From Sipunculus nudus (Eukaryota; Annelida; Sipuncula; Golfingiida; Sipunculidae), in contig CM049309.1 of the NCBI GenBank assembly GCA_026874595.1, positions 45,662,079-45,726,078 of the forward strand: 64,000 nucleotides of DNA, in the 5' to 3' direction. The translations under genes and the position numbers were made by a program. Below, in pieces: positions 12,251-25,326 of this stretch. The stretch's first letter is position 1. Every line of letters begins with the position of its first letter. The notes beneath the pieces were generated by a model. That model saw nothing but the letters and a program-made list of their open reading frames with translations. It made no database searches and was not told where the DNA came from.

Positions 12251-13787
12251 ACAAAGACCACTGAAGCTTGGCAAGATTGAAAGTTAGCCGAGTTGAAATA
12301 AATCACCCTTGATTCGACCGGATATTTTGGCCCTATTGTACGATTATTTGTTTTCATATACGAGTAGTCAAGATCCGTTACTCCTCTGAAGAGCTTGTCC
12401 AAAGGTAGGACAGCAACTCCAAATCAAATGACTGATCGGTTATTGATTCCATAGACACATATCGTTTTCAGTGTTGAGCCTCACCGACAGCCTATGTGTG
12501 ATTAATCTCAGCCCTGACGTGTACAGTTTTGACATATTGATTTCCTTCCATTACACCTCATGCAAATGTAGGTGGTGTTTGTACTTCCCAGAGAGCAATG
12601 CACTCCCTTATTCATCCTGGGGGTTTCAGTCACGGTGGCCACTTTGCTACTGACAGTGCGAGGTATAATTATGGCCTTTGTTTGACCACCCTTTTAAAAG
12701 TCAGTCCCCGGGGCTAATATGTGTACAATTACTTAGAAGCATCCAGCAAAACTCTTCCATCTCTGCTGTGACCACGTAACCTCCTCGTGAACAGCGCATG
12801 GTCCTGGTGTCGGCCAGTAAGGGGTCCAGGTTATGTGAAAGCTCCTTCGCAGACCGCAAATGAGCTGGAAGCATGTTTAAAAATAATGAATCGCCAAATT
12901 ATTATTCAAATACACAAACTGGGGGCCTTGCAGGAATTATATAAAGCGGCCATTTTCCCCACAAGTTCGCTGAATGCTATCATGTTTAAGTTCAATTGAT
13001 AGCTTAGAAATTCCCTGTACCTATAAAAAAAAAAAATCCATTTTTCATTGCAGTGATGCATTGCTTGTCGGTTAAGGTGTGTTCATACAACTTTTATTAT
13101 CCGTATATATAAGGAATGAACTACTGAAATATTATATAAAACTGTTGAAGGAGTTACCCAATATTTAAACGCTATGTAAGATTTCATGACACAGGTATAA
13201 TTATTATACAAATAATACAATACTTTAAGCCATCCTCCTATCTACAGATTTTTCTGGCCAATCTTTTGCCGGATGGAAAAATCGATAGGACCGATAGACC
13301 GATGCAGTTTTTTTTAAATGTCCGGCAGGCAAAATTGACTAAAACAAACCCGGATATTTGTCAGGGATTTTTCCGGTAGATGTGATGAGAGAACAGAAAT
13401 AAAATCGGCTGATATATAACCTACCTTTCATTTTTTTATAATTTCTGAAAATAATAATACTCCTGGAGACGAAATCAATAGTGACTTAAATGACCGGAGA
13501 AATCTGGCGATCTGCAGGAAAAATCTTTAGGTGTGCGAAGCAAAAAAAAATCGGTAGATGGGAGGCCGGCTTGATAAAGACGTGCAGTTAGACCACCCTG
13601 TCTTCATTTTCAGACTAATGTAATTAATATGTTAAATTGGCACGCTTAATAATGCACGTGAAGAATGTTTCAGAGCCTTTGCAAAGACCAGCCGTACCAA
13701 CACTACTAAGTAATCTGTATTTCAGCGCTTAGTTTAATACTTTTTTCCTCTAATCACATTTTAAAACTTAAAGGCTTTTAATTGTGT
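12251..13787. other. Intergenic, nothing recognised
   Basis: AT-rich with small open frames of no recognisable family. No repeats shared with other parts of the window were noticed. Confidence 0.4.
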
Positions 13788-14442
13788 CCATTTAGGTCTA
13801 ACGTTCAATTCGAAGATAAAATATTAGAAATCAGACAGTAATTTTAAAACTTAGTGCCCGTTTCCCCACTTATTTCGTGAGGGCAAATAATTAATGCGAG
13901 GCAACACTTAAAAATACTTGATTTACTTTTGAGCCTCCCACCCCAATACACATCTTTGTATTAAAAATACACCAATTAATGGTAAAGGATGGGTTTATAA
14001 TGTGATATTACCGACAATATCACTTTACATTTTACCTTCTAGGTCTTTCAGGCCTGTTCATTCTTGTAGATTTCTCCCTAGGGAGCATGCAACCAAAGCA
14101 CTCGCATCACGCGCCATTTAGGTCTAACGTTCAATTCGAAGATAAAATATTAGAAATCAGACAGTAAATTTTAAAACTTAGCGCCCATTTCCCCACTTAT
14201 TTCGTGAGGGCAAATAATTAATGCGAGGTAACACTTAAAAATACTTGATTTACTTTTGAGCCTCCCACCCCAACACACATCTTTGTATTAAAAATACACC
14301 AATTAATGGTAAAGGATGGGTTTATAATGTGATATTACCGACAATATCACTTAACATTTTACCTTTTAGGTCTTTCAGGCCTGTTCATTCTTGTAGATTT
14401 CTCCCTAGGGAGCATGCAACCAAAGCACTCGCATCACGCGCC
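13788..14442. repeat. 326-bp tandem duplication (two copies)
   Basis: Copy 1 runs 13788-14113 and copy 2 runs 14114-14442. Both start CCATTTAGGTCTAACGTTC and end GCATCACGCGCC. They differ by only a few substitutions and one or two single-base indels, so the duplication is recent. No gene is seen inside. Confidence 0.92.
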
Positions 14443-14733
14443 AGAGAGTTGTTCTTCCAACATTTTACCTGCCGCCGATGACCAGTTCCAATACACTCCT
14501 AGTTGCAGGCGGTGCCGCCTGGTTGCAAAGACCTTGACCAGGAGCCTAAGCCTGAACGGGACTCCCACAACAAACTTAGGATAATAAATCCAGCGAACCA
14601 TCCAAATGAGATCTCGATGTATTCCCAGCCAGATGTAACCCACGGGTTTAAAGGCGAATATTAAGACATAAAAATAGACATTACATAAAGAGTTTAACGG
14701 TAAACGGCACTCTTTGCAAATTAATGCGGCTTC

Positions 14734-15330
14734 CACTCAGGCGATTCAACAGGAGACTACAGGCGACAAGGCTGTCGCCTCATGGTCGCCGAAAAACAGG
14801 CGGCTAGTCTGCGACAAGCTACTGCAGGTTCGCGACTGTCTGAGGATAAGCTACGACAAGCTGTCGACAACCGGCGACACAATCGCCGCGACAATAGACA
14901 GTCACCTACGACAACGTATACGAAAACTTACGACTCCACTGGCGACAACATACGACACCACAATTCATGCACCCGCGACAAGTTTCGACGAGTAACTACC
15001 CTGTGTTACGTGAGGAGGCGGAGACAAGCATGGGCTCTGTAACAAGTACACCAGCCCACAGCAGGAGCTACGACAACCAACGTCACCTACCGACAGCCTA
15101 GACAGGACATACGACAACCCACGTCACCTGGCGACGGCCTACGACAGCACCTACGACACAAGAAGACAGGCTACGCTCATTGGCGTAAAAAAAAGCTGTC
15201 GCCTGAGAATAAGGAACATGTTGAAAATCCAATGACAACAGGTTAGAGGACGTGTGTTTGGGCGACTACAGGCGACCATACAGGTGACCATGAGGCGACA
15301 GCCTGGTCGCCTGTAGTCGCCTGTAGAGTG
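14734..15330. mobile_element. Inverted-repeat element rich in GCGACA / CTACGACA motifs
   Basis: The left end CACTCAGGCGA, CTACAGGCGACAAGGCTGTC and GCCTCATGGTCGCC is matched by the reverse complement of the right end (CACTCTACAGGCGACTACAG, GCGACCAGGCTGTCGCC, TCATGGTCACC). The termini therefore form an imperfect inverted repeat of about 50 bp. The interior is filled with CTACGACA and GGCGACA repeats. There is no transposase reading frame, so it is a non-autonomous (MITE or foldback) element of 597 bp. No clear target-site duplication is visible. Confidence 0.75.
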
Positions 15331-18300
15331 CCCTAAATGGGACAGCCCCATGCCAATTTCTCTTTTGTCTTCGGCAGAAACGTGAGACACACGTTATTAA
15401 ATTGTTTGTGCAGAAAATTCAATTCGACGCATTGTAAACGGTGTGCACATTGGCCCTGTGATTATCCTGTGACGACTCTCAAAGATCACTTTGTTTCTCC
15501 GTTATACTTGAAGATCAGGCTGTGAGCCTGTCAACAGTACACCTTAGGAACCTAAACAAAACGGATTTATTTAAAACAGCATCATCGGAAATGTCAGACA
15601 AATTTTGGTAAACGAGTCAAAAAATAGACAGAATATAAATATATAGAAGAAGAATGCCTAATATGGACAATATTAGGTTTGAGGAAATTGATTGCTAGCT
15701 TATGTATCTTCCTGGTTCAGCGTTACATAATCAACCATTTTTCTATAGGTTAATGCTTCTTACAGCAGTTGTTGCTTGATTATCAAATATTTAAAATATG
15801 GTCTTGATCACGTTCTTCCGGTGTTAGTCTAGGGTCTAGTATAAAATATTCCGTCAAGAGTGAACGGTTTCTCTATTAAAATTTAAGATATTTATTTTGT
15901 TCCATCAGACCTACAAATATCTGTAATTGTTCAAAAATTTGATGACAATTAGTGGTTTGCGTATCTAAAAGGAACTGCGTCAAAATATGTTTAACATAAA
16001 CAGGAGGCAAGACCTATCTTTTTTCCTAAGTTCTTATAACAATCTTTGTCATGGACTAGATATCATATTTGATCAAATATTATCGTTTGTATCCTTCTTG
16101 ACACATTATTAATTACGTTTTTCATCCATAGTGACCTTATCGAGAAAGAGGTTAATGATGAAACCTGGCATTTCAATCAAAATCCATTGGAGCTTGACTC
16201 TGCATTTTAAACACAGAATATGTTAACGTCTAATGTTGGATATTTCTTGAGATTTTGGAAAGATTTGACTTTTTGTTGATTGCAACCCTAAGTTGCATTT
16301 TACAAATTTAAAATTAAAGTGTTATTCAAACCTCTTATAACATTTTTTTTTGGCATTAAAACACAACATTTGACACACCGTCGTTTTTAATTCTTGTGAT
16401 AATGAGAAAATATAATTTCCTCAAAGTCTGCCCTAATTTGCTTACTGAAATAATTGATAATTAAAATGTAATCAAAACGGTTACCTTTCACCATGAAAAC
16501 CTAGTTCTAGATAATGTTTGACCTTTTATCAAAAGAACTAACTGTTTGACCTTTTATCATGGTTAGTTCTTAAATATTGGATACTAGTGTTTTATGCAAA
16601 TGGGCGGCCTTAATTAGCATATTACAATTATTATCCGAAGTTTAATCGGCCAACTAATAAAAAAATGTATATAAGGAGACCCAAACAATAACAAAACCAT
16701 CACAAACCTGGTATTAAGACAAAAAGATTCATAAATATATCTCGAAAACCTTATTTTGTCATTTTTCCATATTAGAAATTCCTAATTTTGCAAACGCAGC
16801 CGCTTTGCTTCGTATACCCTAAATTGTCTGACGTTTCGATGATGCTCTTTAAAAAGAATGGGTCTGGTTTAGGTTCGTATGCTGTTACAATTGGCGGGTT
16901 CACAACCTGACTTAATAAAATGCAGAGAGTTTGTAACTCCTGGTTTACGCTACAGTTTTGATGGAGTTAATATCGATTACCGACTCGTGTTCGGCGATCA
17001 ATACTCTTAGGGCTGAGTAACGAGAGAATTGCCAATACCGATATTATGTGCGAGACATTTTTTAAATACCGCGCAAATACGTGACCGCTTATGAGTAATG
17101 GATAAAGGAAACCTCCAAAAAGGCTCCCTTTGGTTTCAGCTGCACTTGAAATATCTTAAAATGACGTACATTAAGGGTCTGCATTGCATATGCGTAAAAT
17201 GTTTAACATTTTGAATATAATAACATTTTGATAACTTTTTTTCGGATTTCATAAAGTAGATTATAAATATTGCATCTAACTTTCATGTCGATTCTTCTCA
17301 GAGCGAACAAGATCGTATCGATTTTTTAATCATCGATACACTGTATATTTCGATACATGGCGCCAGCCATATAGTACTAGAGGTGACCATACCACATTTA
17401 TTTAACTGTGCATGAGCTTTGTTGACATAATGGAACTGTGTGTTGAATAGTCATGATTTACGTAACACGTTAACGTACTCAGCCGCAGTCATGTTCCCTC
17501 CTAAATCAACCACAAATGTCATCGACTGTCACCACTTTCAATTGTTAAATCACATGGTGCTGTCTAGTCCTGGTTCAGTAAGTGCAGACCTAAGTCGACA
17601 GTAAATGAGTAATCACTAGACTTCTAAAGCCTGAAATTACATTCATTCTGTTATTAACAGTTAATAGAATGAATATCATTAAACGTATGTGTATACGAGT
17701 TTAATTGAAAGAAAAAATCAAATCAGTTCTGGTGACAATTTGTGGACAAAATGCAAGATACAAATCCAACATGTTCATTTATCATTGAATCAGGGTTACT
17801 ATCTCGGTGACTGTCTTCAAGCAGCTGTTGTACTTTAAGACTTTTAGATGTTTCGTCTTTTATGTCATTTATGAGTTTGTTTATACCAATAGGTATCTAA
17901 GAATGAGGCTATATGTATAATAAAACATCATGTGCATGACTTTGATGAAGACGTAATAAGTCTTTTTGGGTGTCAAAGTGGTCAGACACGAAATGATATC
18001 GAGAACACATTCATTACAGTAATATAACCAGACCAGACTAAACGCCGCCATTACATTTAAAAGACAGTCACAGGGGCTAGAGTGCGTACATCTGTGTCAT
18101 GACCAGGAATTTCCCTATAATGACAAAGCAAACATGTAGTGAGTACCTTTAATCTCGAAGTTGGATCATTATATGCATCCTTATACTAAATATTAAAATT
18201 ATCTACACGAATTATAAATTGAAAGTACATTCTTAAAAATTGGTTATAACCCAACTCTAATCACCATGTTCACTCCACCACAGATGAGCACCACAGTTAG

Positions 18301-18343
18301 CACCGTTAACACCTCCATCAACTGTATTGCATTTTATTTACCA

Positions 18344-18345
<2 letters not shown>
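15331..18345. other. Intergenic, nothing recognised
   Basis: A 3-kb AT-rich stretch. The only structure noticed is a perfect 10-bp inverted repeat AAGAACTAAC/GTTAGTTCTT at about 16534-16572 around a repeated TTTGACCTTTTATCA. Confidence 0.4.
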
Positions 18346-18391
<46 letters not shown>

Positions 18392-18441
18392 CATATATAT
18401 ATATATAATATATATATATGTATATATAATATTATATATAT
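18346..18441. repeat. (TA)n microsatellite
   Basis: A nearly uninterrupted TA run with a few ACAT and ATAATA breaks. Open frames across it are artefacts of the simple repeat. Confidence 0.95.
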
Positions 18442-19429
18442 TGTCTTAAATGTACATATCTTGTCTAAAAGGCTGCAATATTCGGCTTGATGTAGCCAAG
18501 TGAGGATATAATTATAAATATATGAAAGCTGAATAAAAATGTTTTTCACTTAGAGAAACCTTTTTTTTCCAACAGCCCACTGAAAGATGATTATATACAC
18601 TCCTATTATTTTTGTAACATAAACAATGTCACCCATTAGACGTTTTGTCTCGTCACGTTCCTTGAAGAATGGCACAGCACTAGATGGTTTTGTCGATGCT
18701 TGATTTAAGTTGCAACATTTACCCAAGCACTTTAGCACCTTTTAGTTTACCGCTCTCCATTATGGAACAAAATCATTAGCATCCATTAATCAATTTGCCA
18801 ACTTTTGCTGCTTTTGTAAAGCCGCTGCCGTGTTCTCCTGCGCTGTACTGGTAAAATATCCTGTATGTTTGACAGAAAGAGTGATCCAAGTTCCAAGTTC
18901 TGTTGAATGAAATAACAAAATTTTCCTCATAAAATCTTCTCGATGCATCATCTACTGCAAGCATTGGCATCATTTTATTGGTGAAACGCATGGGGAAGGG
19001 AACGTGATTTTTTTTGGCCAGTCACGATCTAAATAGAATGACCGAGCAATTCCTATTGAAATGCAAGTTAGATTACATCTCATAAATGTACCTGAGCACT
19101 GCATTGTCAGTTCCGTTACCCTGTCCATCCATTAGCACCTTATCGAATTGCGTTGTCATCCTGTACTTAGCACAGATTCATACTTGCATGAGCTCACGGA
19201 GAGTCTTTTAGTCCGGAACTCCATCAGCATTTGACTTTCAATATGGCAATGCTGCCGACAAATAATTGACGGTGAAAACGTGAAACATGTAGATTAAATG
19301 GCATAAGGTACATTACAGGGCATTTTTGAGTTAATTGAGGGAGCAATCATTGTAAAACAGTCATTAGTGTCACAGACCTTTCATTGCTAAATAAGAAAGA
19401 TACAACTGTGTTTGTATACGGATGTGTTA

Positions 19430-19760
19430 CATGTTTATTAAGTGCAATTTGGATAAAATAATTTTAGTTTTTTATGTGTATTTTTTAACCAAACGTTTTG
19501 ACAATAAATCATATGGATTTCCTTTGTAATCTGAGTTTTTTTTCTAAGGCTCCTGAATTATGAAACTGAATATTGGTGGTTGAAACAGAGTCGATTTTTT
19601 CGAGAAAAGACCCTTTTATCATACCGCGTGGAAGTGCCAATGTCGTTGCAGAAGGAAATTATTAAGGGGGTATAGTCACAGAATCGACTGCACTTCCTTA
19701 ATACTAGTTTTATTATAGTAAAATAAGCCCCATTTTACTACTCTTATATTTTTAAACACG
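19430..19760 (-). repeat. Inverted copy of the ~370-bp repeat found at 22630-23400
   Basis: GACCCTTTTATCATACCGCG, GGTGGTTGAAACAGAGTCG, TTTTTTAACCAAACGTTTTG and TATTAAGTGCAATTTGGAT match, in reverse complement, the segments at 22960-23190. It frames the left side of the L1 relic. Confidence 0.75.
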
Positions 19761-20229
19761 TTTGATAAAAATGTGCATGTTGTTGAAACAAGGTGAAATT
19801 TTGGGAAAAATGGCCTGTTTATCAAGCTGTGTCAAAGGGCAAAGGCTAAAGGAAGGAGAAAACGGATTATGGTCACTAAAATCAACTATAACTTCCGAAT
19901 TACTTATTTCCCAGGATCATGGAATAAGTACCATTTTATCCTTTTTTTCTTGTTGGATAATGCAGATATAAATTGGTGTAGAAAATGCATCTTTGCACTG
20001 GAAACCTGACAACGACCGAGGTAGAGTTCATTCGTATGAAATGACCTTGAACATTTCAATGAAGAAAATATTGTACTAGAATATCTGAGACTGGGCCACA
20101 ATTTTCTGCAAAACTTCTGCGCTAGATCAAAACATATTTAGACCACACACACATATGTAAATAGTCCAGTTCCAATTCCTTGGGGTCGGAGTCCAAATCT
20201 ACCCTCCCTCGAAAGCCGAGTCAAATGCA

Positions 20230-22420
20230 GATCTCATTTATATTGGAAATTTGAAATGGACATTCAACGGTGCAAGGCAGGCGAGAAAAATACAAAATAC
20301 TTTTTCGCCATGGAATGTAAAAATAATAAACAAAACAAAATAATTAAATTACATACATATCGAGGTATAATTACAGAGGAAGAAGCTTTTTTACAAGAAT
20401 GTCATAGTTAATTAGTAATTTATATAAACCTTCTAACCCTTATACTGACAATAGTGATTTTCTATTTAAACAGGAAGATATACCTAAGATAGACTTTTAT
20501 TAGATTATTTAATAACAATTAAAGAATGCCTAACAGCCTCAAGGCAAATGAAAAAATGGAAAAACGCCTGGACAAGATGGATTAACACTTAATTCTATAA
20601 ATTCTTCTGGGATTAATTAAAATATCCATTTATAAATTCCCTTCAATGTTCTTTTCAGCGAGGCACTTTATCAGTTGAACAAAGAAGGACAGTTATATCA
20701 CTAATCCCGGATATAGGAAAGGAAAGAACATATATAAAAAACGGAGACCTATTTCTCTTCTTAGTGTTGATAATAAAATAATCACAAAAGCTCCAGCGAA
20801 AAGACTTAAACGAAAAATGTCTACTATAGTGCACAGCAATCAAACAGGATTTATAAAAGATAGATACATTGGTGAAAACATTCGCGTAATTAAAGATGTG
20901 ATGCACTTCCCAGAAATAGAAAATATATCTAATATCTTTTTTTTGTAAATCGACTAAGGAAAGGCTTTCGATACTTAAGTATGGGTATATATTTAAAAAA
21001 GCAATAGAAATACAACATCTGGACTCATCTATACGTTGGTATAACCACTTATATTATAAACAATGGAAAACTCTCGACTCCGTTTAGCCCAGAAAGAGGA
21101 GTCAGACAAGGCTGCCTAGTTTCATCTTTTCATTTCGGGCCGTCCGTGGCGCTTTTTTTTATTCATGTCAGTAATAACCCAAACATTAAAAGTATTAAAA
21201 TATTAGACAATGAAATATAGATATCCCAATTTGCCGATGACACCACCTGTTTCTTTAGAGACCCATTAAGTGTGCTCGGGATTTAAAGGTAAATTAGATA
21301 CAACTGAGGCAAGATAGGTGATACAGTTGGGAAAGAAGATGTTGGCCTTCCAGTAAGATGGTGTTCGGGTGACTTCAAAGTGTTAGGAATTATATTTATT
21401 GATACACATTCAAAAATGGTTTAACTTAATTTTAAAGATAAATTAATAGATCTAGAAGCACCTTCAAAATATGGAGAACAAGAAAGTTGACGCTTAAGGG
21501 ACGTTAACAAAATTTTGTAGATAAAGTAGATAAAGCTGGTCTTATTTCTCGTGACCTTTTGACACATAATGAATCGTTGAAATTAATTTGGCCCATAAGA
21601 TATTTACAATAACGCACTGCATGATGGAAAACTATGCTGGATTTCTTCTTTAATACAGTTCTCATGAGCCTACAAGATATAAATAACAGCAGGTGTGATA
21701 TGTCTCTGCCAGAACATCTGTCATTATTTTACAGAGACGTATTCATATTTTGACCAAACTGAAAAAAATTACAGCCCGCTTCAAAAGTAAATGTTAGGAA
21801 AGAAAACATATGGTTTAATAACAACATAAATATACATGACAGGTCTCTTTTGTTTCAAAGATGGTACAAAGCAAGAATAAAACTATTTTATAAAAATCAT
21901 AGACGAGTTTTATTTTCATTTCTACCGGCGCATCGAATGATAAATTTGGAATCTAGGTCAACTACCACACATTCAATGGATTAAAATACTCTTTATTAAT
22001 GTCATGGAGAATCCTACTTCGCAGTTATACAAAATTAGGTATCTCCCAAGAGATATTAATTCCGTGAATAAATTGCCATGCAAATTAATAAACAAATGGT
22101 TGATTCTTTCAAAAAATGAATACCCCTCGGCGATACAGGAATTGAGCGATGAGCTTAATATCCCAGACGATGACTGGCCGAATATGTTTCGTTGCCTATA
22201 TATTCATACATCAAACAGTTGATGTTACAAGATTTTCAAGATAGATTACTGCATAGAATTGTGTCACAAGATAAATGGCTTTATCCTATGAAAATTACAG
22301 ATTCCCCTTTCTTTAGAAAGTGTAAAACCGAAGAGTAGACATTGATACAGAAGTACTGTATTTGTTTGGACATTAAAAAAATCTGGCAAGATTTTATTAA
22401 TTGGTGGAATAACATCTTTT
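20230..22420 (+). pseudogene. Decayed L1-type LINE reverse transcriptase
   Basis: Plus-strand fragments in shifting frames spell an L1-superfamily ORF2: a region before RT at about 20240-20350, ERTYIKNGD at 20726-20750, the NQTGFIKDRYIGENIR block at 20837-20885, GKAFDT at about 20957-20974, ERGVRQGC at about 21093-21114, and the catalytic F-A-D-D-T (family Y/F-A-D-D) at about 21229-21243. C-terminal fragments follow, including the open frames at 22004-22222. Dozens of stops and frameshifts show it is long dead. It sits between an inverted and direct copies of another repeat. Confidence 0.85.
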
Positions 22421-22629
22421 ATTCACATTAACAGCTATCTGGACATATTATTAGGACGATACAACGATTATAAAAAACAACCCTTTAACAACTCTCTAGT
22501 ATTAGGAAGATATTTCATCAATATAAACAGATATAGATGTCTTAATAAGCACAAAAAAAGGAATAACATTGTACTTATTCCGTGATCTCTGGACAAGTAT
22601 AAAGGAAGTAAAAGCTTCTTTCAGCGACG

Positions 22630-23400
22630 AACTTGAAACTTTGACGCGGTTTGATAAACAGGCGATTGCTACAAAATATCATCTATTTTCAAGTACCAAC
22701 ATTACTTTTCCTAATCCAGGGACCATAAGAAATAATAAGATAACTCAGATAATGAAGTAAATCTGAACAATTTATTGTGATTAAACTTTTGATTAAAAAT
22801 TTACACACATATTAAAAAAAATAATTTTTGGAATTGTATTTAACTTCTTTTAGTAAGCATAAGGGAGGAGAAAATGGTGTTTATTTCACTACCATATGAC
22901 TAGTATTAAGGAAGTTACAGTAGATTCTATGATCTTTCCCCTACCGATTTCCCTAGGCCGCAAACCTGGCACTTTGACGCGGTATGATAAAAGGGCCTTA
23001 TTTCGAAAAAGCGACCTTGTATCAACCACCAATATTCAGTTTTAGAACTTAGGGACCTTAGGAAACAATAAAATAAACTCAGATCACGAAGAAAATCCGT
23101 AAAATTTATTGTGTCAAAACATTTGGTTAAAAAAAAGGCACATATAAAAAAAATCAAAATTATTTTGTGAATTGGATATAACTGCACTTAATAAGCAAGT
23201 TTTACATCCAAATACAAGCAAAATTATGTCTATCTTGCTCAGCAATGAAGCGGAAGTAAATGTTGTTTATTTTAACACCATAGGGCTAATACTAATGAAG
23301 TAACTGTCGATTTTGTGACCATACCCCTTAAACAATTTCCGTCACTCGTAAACTTAACACTTTGATTCGGTTTGATAAAAAGATTCTAATCAATATATCT
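22630..23400 (+). repeat. Two to three tandem copies of a ~370-bp repeat
   Basis: CTTTGACGCGGTTTGATAAA at 22637 recurs at about 22973 (CTTTGACGCGGTATGATAAA) and 23360 (CTTTGATTCGGTTTGATAAA). The spacing is about 340 and 390 bp, with matching text between (AATAATAAGATAACTCAGAT against AACAATAAAATAAACTCAGA). The third copy is only its beginning. An inverted copy lies at 19430-19760. Confidence 0.8.
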
Positions 23401-23415
23401 TTGGGTGAGTCGGTG

Positions 23416-23840
23416 TAAGACACAGGTGGTATTACGTATACAAATTACATATATGTAATTTAATTTCTTTGAGTTAAAATATTAACCTCTTGTTACTCCA
23501 GTAACAAAACAGAAAGACTTTTAAAGTATTAACACTGTCATGCAAGTGTATGCAAGTTGTACCACTTAGAGTCACCTGTTTTATGTGAGTTCAAAGGTGT
23601 AGCTCACTTAATCTGAAAAGTAATTGGCCCCTTTGTTTTATTGTTTATATCAGTGACATTTGTATACCGACTCTCGCAGGATCCATAAGTATATAAAGGA
23701 CAGTACAATATCTGAAGTCATCAACACAGCGGCTGATTACAGCGATTACGCTGATTACAGCGACTACGTCGTCTAAGGAGAGAACTTCATACAGAACAAT
23801 TTGAGAAAAACGAATGAAATGCTTCTCCGCACATGTATTG
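23416..23840 (+). promoter_or_regulatory. Possible LTR-like promoter segment with TATATAAAGG
   Basis: TATATAAAGGACAG at about 23690-23703 is followed by CTGATTACAGCGATTACG, a short GATTAC-based tandem repeat, at about 23732-23768. The segment lies 0.6 kb upstream of the gag-like relic and begins near a TGT, so it may be the remains of that element's 5' LTR. No matching 3' LTR was found, so this is weak. Confidence 0.25.
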
Positions 23841-24469
23841 CCCAGTTTAGCATCAGGTCACTCCGCCTGCCTGAGCCCCTTCTTAAAGAGCCTCCCACGA
23901 GTGTGTTGCGCTAGCGACACGAATATGTCCATGTGGACATCATATCTACCTGTTCTAATGGTATGAATGTTGTAAGCGGAATAATGCATTGTCTTAAATC
24001 TGGTTTGAAAATGACGAAATAACCGTTCAAAGCGAAGTTTATGGTTAATGCCGATAATCCTGCCGATAATCCCCGTTTCAGCATACAAGTTGAAATGTCA
24101 CAGCAAATATGTCAGATACATGGTTTTCTAGCGAAATTAAATAGAATAAGACACCTTTATTAGGCATGGTTATTTCTCACTACATGTAAAGAAAGATCTT
24201 TTAAACGTCTAAGCACTTTCAAGCTTCTTGGCACAATCAGACAGGTTTTGGTTTGTTGAGTCCCACAAACCCATTTCTAGGGGATGTGATGGGAGCCAGA
24301 CCAAGGTACGAACCTATTTCTGAGAGCAATACAGCCACTTAGTCAGAGACAAACACCAACAGTGCAAATGACAGAAGAGAATCCTGTTTCTGCACTATCA
24401 CCGTTACCTATGATGCCATTATCACCAGGTTCTGTGTGTGAGAGACTCTCCAAAAATAAATAAAAAGAA

Positions 24470-24960
24470 CCAGACAAATTTGATGGCGACCGGGTAGAAT
24501 TAACAGATTTCGAGATTCATTTCGAAACCATTGCGACGTGGAATGGCTGGACGAAAGCCGAGAAAGCCTTGTAATGGGCTACATGTCTGCGGGGTAATTC
24601 ACAGTGTAAACTTAGGGGAACATCTTTCCAGAAACGGTATGATTACTCGGCCCTGAAGGAAGCCTTGGCTGAAGTGTATGGTCCACATTGCAGAGAGAGC
24701 CCGCTTCGGGCGATGTTACGCTAGCAAAAATAGAGGCACTGAAAAACCTTAATGAATTACAGAAGTGAGATCTCGCGTCCTGCAAAGAGGGCATATCCAG
24801 GTTTTGGCAGTTATAGCCAGAGACCAGTTTGTTAGAGGGTTGAGTGATATTGAGATGAAGACACATGTTAATCTCAGCTGACCATCCAGTCTGGAGGAAG
24901 CTGTTAGCATCCCAACTGAATACCAGTCGTTTGAGACAGGTGAATGTGTCAGGCCAGAAC
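24470..24960 (+). pseudogene. gag-like relic of the gypsy-type element
   Basis: Fragments read FEIHFETIATWNGWTKAEKA, then a region matching the usual gag order: Y-x-x-L-K-E-A-L, then R-P-A-K-R-A-Y-P. In the family the order is D-F-x-x-H-F-E, W-x-x-x-E-K-A, A-L-x-x-R-F and L-A-Y-P. Stops after EKAL and at several later points break the frame. About 300 bases downstream, at 25260, lies the C-V-G-C-G-Q-P-G-H zinc knuckle, whose last cysteine is out of frame after an A-run. Confidence 0.6.
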
Positions 24961-25326
24961 GTCATTTCCGACCAAGGTCAGCTCCTGTACATGTTCCGGG
25001 ACGCGAACTAATGAACAGATAAAACAGCTTCAAGAATAGGACGTTTATGTCCAATGAGACTAGGTCACAAGAAGATAAGTAGACTGTAAGTGGTAAGTTA
25101 GAGTTTCTGATCGAATAGGTTAATATGCTATTGCAAGTGTTGGCCTGAGTTGGTCAACCGCGGTCAGCTGACCCCAGCGGTAGTGGTACGCGTGGGGCCT
25201 AAAGTGAAAGGGCTTCACCGCAGAGGAAGACCAGTACGTATCGAGGACAGCCACATCCATGTGTTGGTTGTGGCCAGCCTGGCCACTTAAAAAAAGATTG
25301 TCTAACAGGACAAAAGAAATCACCGA

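Noticed and set aside
18266-18549. Open frames on both strands over the TA run
   Set aside because: Simple-repeat translation (Tyr-Ile runs) on both strands; no real protein.
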